This document shows, piece after piece, positions 4,376 through 5,779 of a DNA stretch of 5,779 bases. Within the stretch, counting starts at the first letter, position 1; each line of letters opens with the position of its first letter. The stretch is from Planctomicrobium sp. Lineage in GTDB: Bacteria > Planctomycetota > Planctomycetia > Planctomycetales > Planctomycetaceae. The stretch is from assembly GCA_018659505.1 (NCBI GenBank), contig JABJMI010000134.1, positions 1-5,779 of the forward strand, written 5' to 3'. Position numbers and translations under genes: made by a program. Under the pieces are notes generated by a model. It saw only the letters and a program-made list of their open reading frames with translations, was not told where the DNA came from and ran no database searches.

Positions 4376-5779
4376 GTACGTTACAAATCGCTGCAAAGAT
4401 GCCTTCCCAAGTATGCTCTGTCGCAACGGCATTGATTTGGAGACCAGCTTCAAGAGCTGCCGCTTCCGTCACCGGACTGATTGCAGCGAATTGAGGGGGG
4501 CGACTTAGATTGAGATCTGACAGCAGCTTCGCAATGTTTCGAGCGATTGTCGGACTGCTGAGACCGATCCAGTCGACTTCTCTATTCTCTAGTGCGGACT
4601 TTGCTGAATCTTCGAATTGAGCCACGTCTTGATGCTCATAGACGACGAGGCTTTCGAACTCTGCTCCAGCTGCCGTTAAGATCTCTGGGAGCACTTCACG
4701 ACCACGATTCGCACGAGGCCAGAGAACTTTCTTTCCGGCAACATGATCTGCAAGTCCCTTTGCCAATTCTTCTCCTCGATAAACCTCGGGGACGAGATCA
4801 GCGCGCAATGAATAGGTCGCCAGCCGCTCGGCTGTCGCAGGACCAATACAAGCAATCTTCAAATGAGACAATTTGCGAGAATCAAAACCTAATTCCCAAA
4901 TGCGATGTAAGAAAGCATCGACTCCATTAACGCTAGTAAAAGTTAACCAGTCGTAGCTTTCGAGGGATTGAATGGCTGCGTCGACTTTGGTCCAGTCGGA
5001 AACAGGATCAATTTGAATTGTTGGCATGAGCACCGGTTGAGCACCATGCGCATGAGCCAACTCAATCGCGTTTTCAACTTGATCGATGGGACGAGTGATG
5101 CCAATTCTTAGTCCCGCAAGCGGTAATCTTTCGAACCAGTTGATCTCCTCACGAAGCTGGACACAACTCCCCACAATGATCAGCGAAGGGGGGCGCAGAC
5201 CAGCAGTCTTCACTAATTCAGAAATCTCTCGCAGCGATCCGGTCACGGTCCGTTGAACAGGTGTGCTCCCACGCGAAATGACTGCAACTTCAGCATCAGC
5301 GGACATCCCATTGTCGATGAGTGCTTGTGAAATAAGCGGCAATCGATGCAGTCCCATGTAGAAAACAAGTGTGCCCGGGAACTTCGCGAGCTGTTCGTAA
5401 TCGAGTGCCGATTCAGATTTGTCCGGATCTTCGTGTCCAGTGACGAAGGCGACAGCAGAGGCGTGCTCGCGGTGAGTTAATGAAATCCCTGCATACTCGG
5501 CAGCTGCCGTCGCTGCGGTAATTCCGGGGACAACTTCATAAGGAACACCAGCATCCGCTAGAGCTTTGGCTTCCTCACTCCCTCTACCAAAGATGAAAGG
5601 ATCGCCGCCTTTTAAGCGAACAACAGTTTTACCAGCCAATCCAGCTTCAACGAGTCGTTGATTGATTTCAGCTTGATCCAGTGTCCGTCGCCCGTCCGCA
5701 TCTGCTCGACTTGTTCGCTCCGCTGTGGCTTGAGTATGTCTCAGTAACAACGGATTGACGAGCCCGTCATAGAGAACGA
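4365..5779 (-). CDS. cobA-hemD: Uroporphyrinogen-III C-methyltransferase / uroporphyrinogen-III synthase fusion (5' end cut by window edge)
   Basis: 470 residues are visible. The frame is open to the right edge and begins VLYDGLVNPLLL, the interior of a SUMT domain, so roughly 30 N-terminal residues with the first glycine-rich SAM motif are missing. A TTG at 5750 is internal, not the start. The SUMT (CobA) part spans about 1-215, with RLKGGDPFIFGRG (ending at 66), VVPGITAATAAAEYAGI, TGHE at 113-116 and YMGL at 140-143. It methylates uroporphyrinogen III twice to precorrin-2, leading to siroheme or cobalamin. The HemD part starts near 222 (GLRIGITRP), with TFTSVNGVDAF, WPRANRGREVLPEIL and WIGLSSPTIARN. 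It cyclises hydroxymethylbilane to uroporphyrinogen III. Such fusions are known in several phyla, and one chain performs consecutive steps. It converges on the ferredoxin gene. Its 3' end (QKN-TAG) lies in that gene's terminator. Confidence 0.95.
   Translation of the reverse strand, partial: VLYDGLVNPLLLRHTQATAERTSRADADGRRTLDQAEINQRLVEAGLAGKTVVRLKGGDPFIFGRGSEEAKALADAGVPYEVVPGITAATAAAEYAGISLTHREHASAVAFVTGHEDPDKSESALDYEQLAKFPGTLVFYMGLHRLPLISQALIDNGMSADAEVAVISRGSTPVQRTVTGSLREISELVKTAGLRPPSLIIVGSCVQLREEINWFERLPLAGLRIGITRPIDQVENAIELAHAHGAQPVLMPTIQIDPVSDWTKVDAAIQSLESYDWLTFTSVNGVDAFLHRIWELGFDSRKLSHLKIACIGPATAERLATYSLRADLVPEVYRGEELAKGLADHVAGKKVLWPRANRGREVLPEILTAAGAEFESLVVYEHQDVAQFEDSAKSALENREVDWIGLSSPTIARNIAKLLSDLNLSRPPQFAAISPVTEAAALEAGLQINAVATEHTWEGIFAAICNVQKN

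Noticed and set aside
4592..4930. 112-codon plus-strand ORF within cobA-hemD
   Set aside because: It is antisense to the HemD domain, is Arg/Leu-rich low-complexity in character, and has no recognisable domain.
4365..5750. TTG at 5750 as the start of the SUMT/HemD protein
   Set aside because: The frame continues upstream with VLYDGLVNP, a conserved SUMT interior segment, so the gene is 5'-truncated by the window edge rather than starting there.

Overview
The window looks like chromosomal DNA of a free-living bacterium of moderate GC content, most likely a planctomycete. That assignment is by resemblance only. It rests on the PAS-plus-AraC regulator, the cobA-hemD fusion, the sugar-type oxidoreductase pair, weak Shine-Dalgarno sequences and long repeat-bearing intergenic spaces. 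No marker gene is present to prove it.

Left part (1-1533, minus strand): an aldo/keto reductase of the L-galactose / L-fucose (aldose 1-) dehydrogenase type, followed by the 5' two-fifths or so of a zinc-dependent medium-chain alcohol dehydrogenase that runs off the left edge. The two probably form a short catabolic operon. An 80-bp gap between them holds a perfect 9-bp hairpin. Divergent from them, across a 375-bp repeat-bearing intergenic region, lies a PAS-AraC/XylR-type regulator (1909-2703, plus strand), a plausible controller of the pair.

Middle (2704-3311): a 608-bp non-coding gap almost filled by a 530-bp nested inverted repeat. The outer arms (2745-2771 and 3248-3274) carry three 9-bp units of the GACAGGATN type. 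The inner arms (2893-2935 and 3051-3093) carry four GGAT/ATCC-containing units with an identical 10-9-10 spacing. No ORF accounts for it. It is the most unusual object in the window: a dispersed structural repeat, a non-autonomous mobile element or a structured RNA.

Right part (3312-5779): a single-domain rhodanese (plus), a seven-iron FdxA-type ferredoxin (plus) with a long leader containing several short dyads, and, convergent with it, a cobA-hemD fusion (minus) whose 5' end is cut by the right edge. The ferredoxin terminator hairpin overlaps the stop codon of the convergent cobA-hemD gene. Its 23-bp core (19 of 23 positions identical) recurs as the hairpin between the two left-hand genes, so it appears to be a dispersed palindromic unit. 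Rhodanese, ferredoxin and the siroheme/heme branch enzyme all touch sulfur, iron-sulfur or tetrapyrrole metabolism. Their adjacency alone does not establish a pathway.

No tRNA, rRNA, CRISPR array or transposase was recognised.
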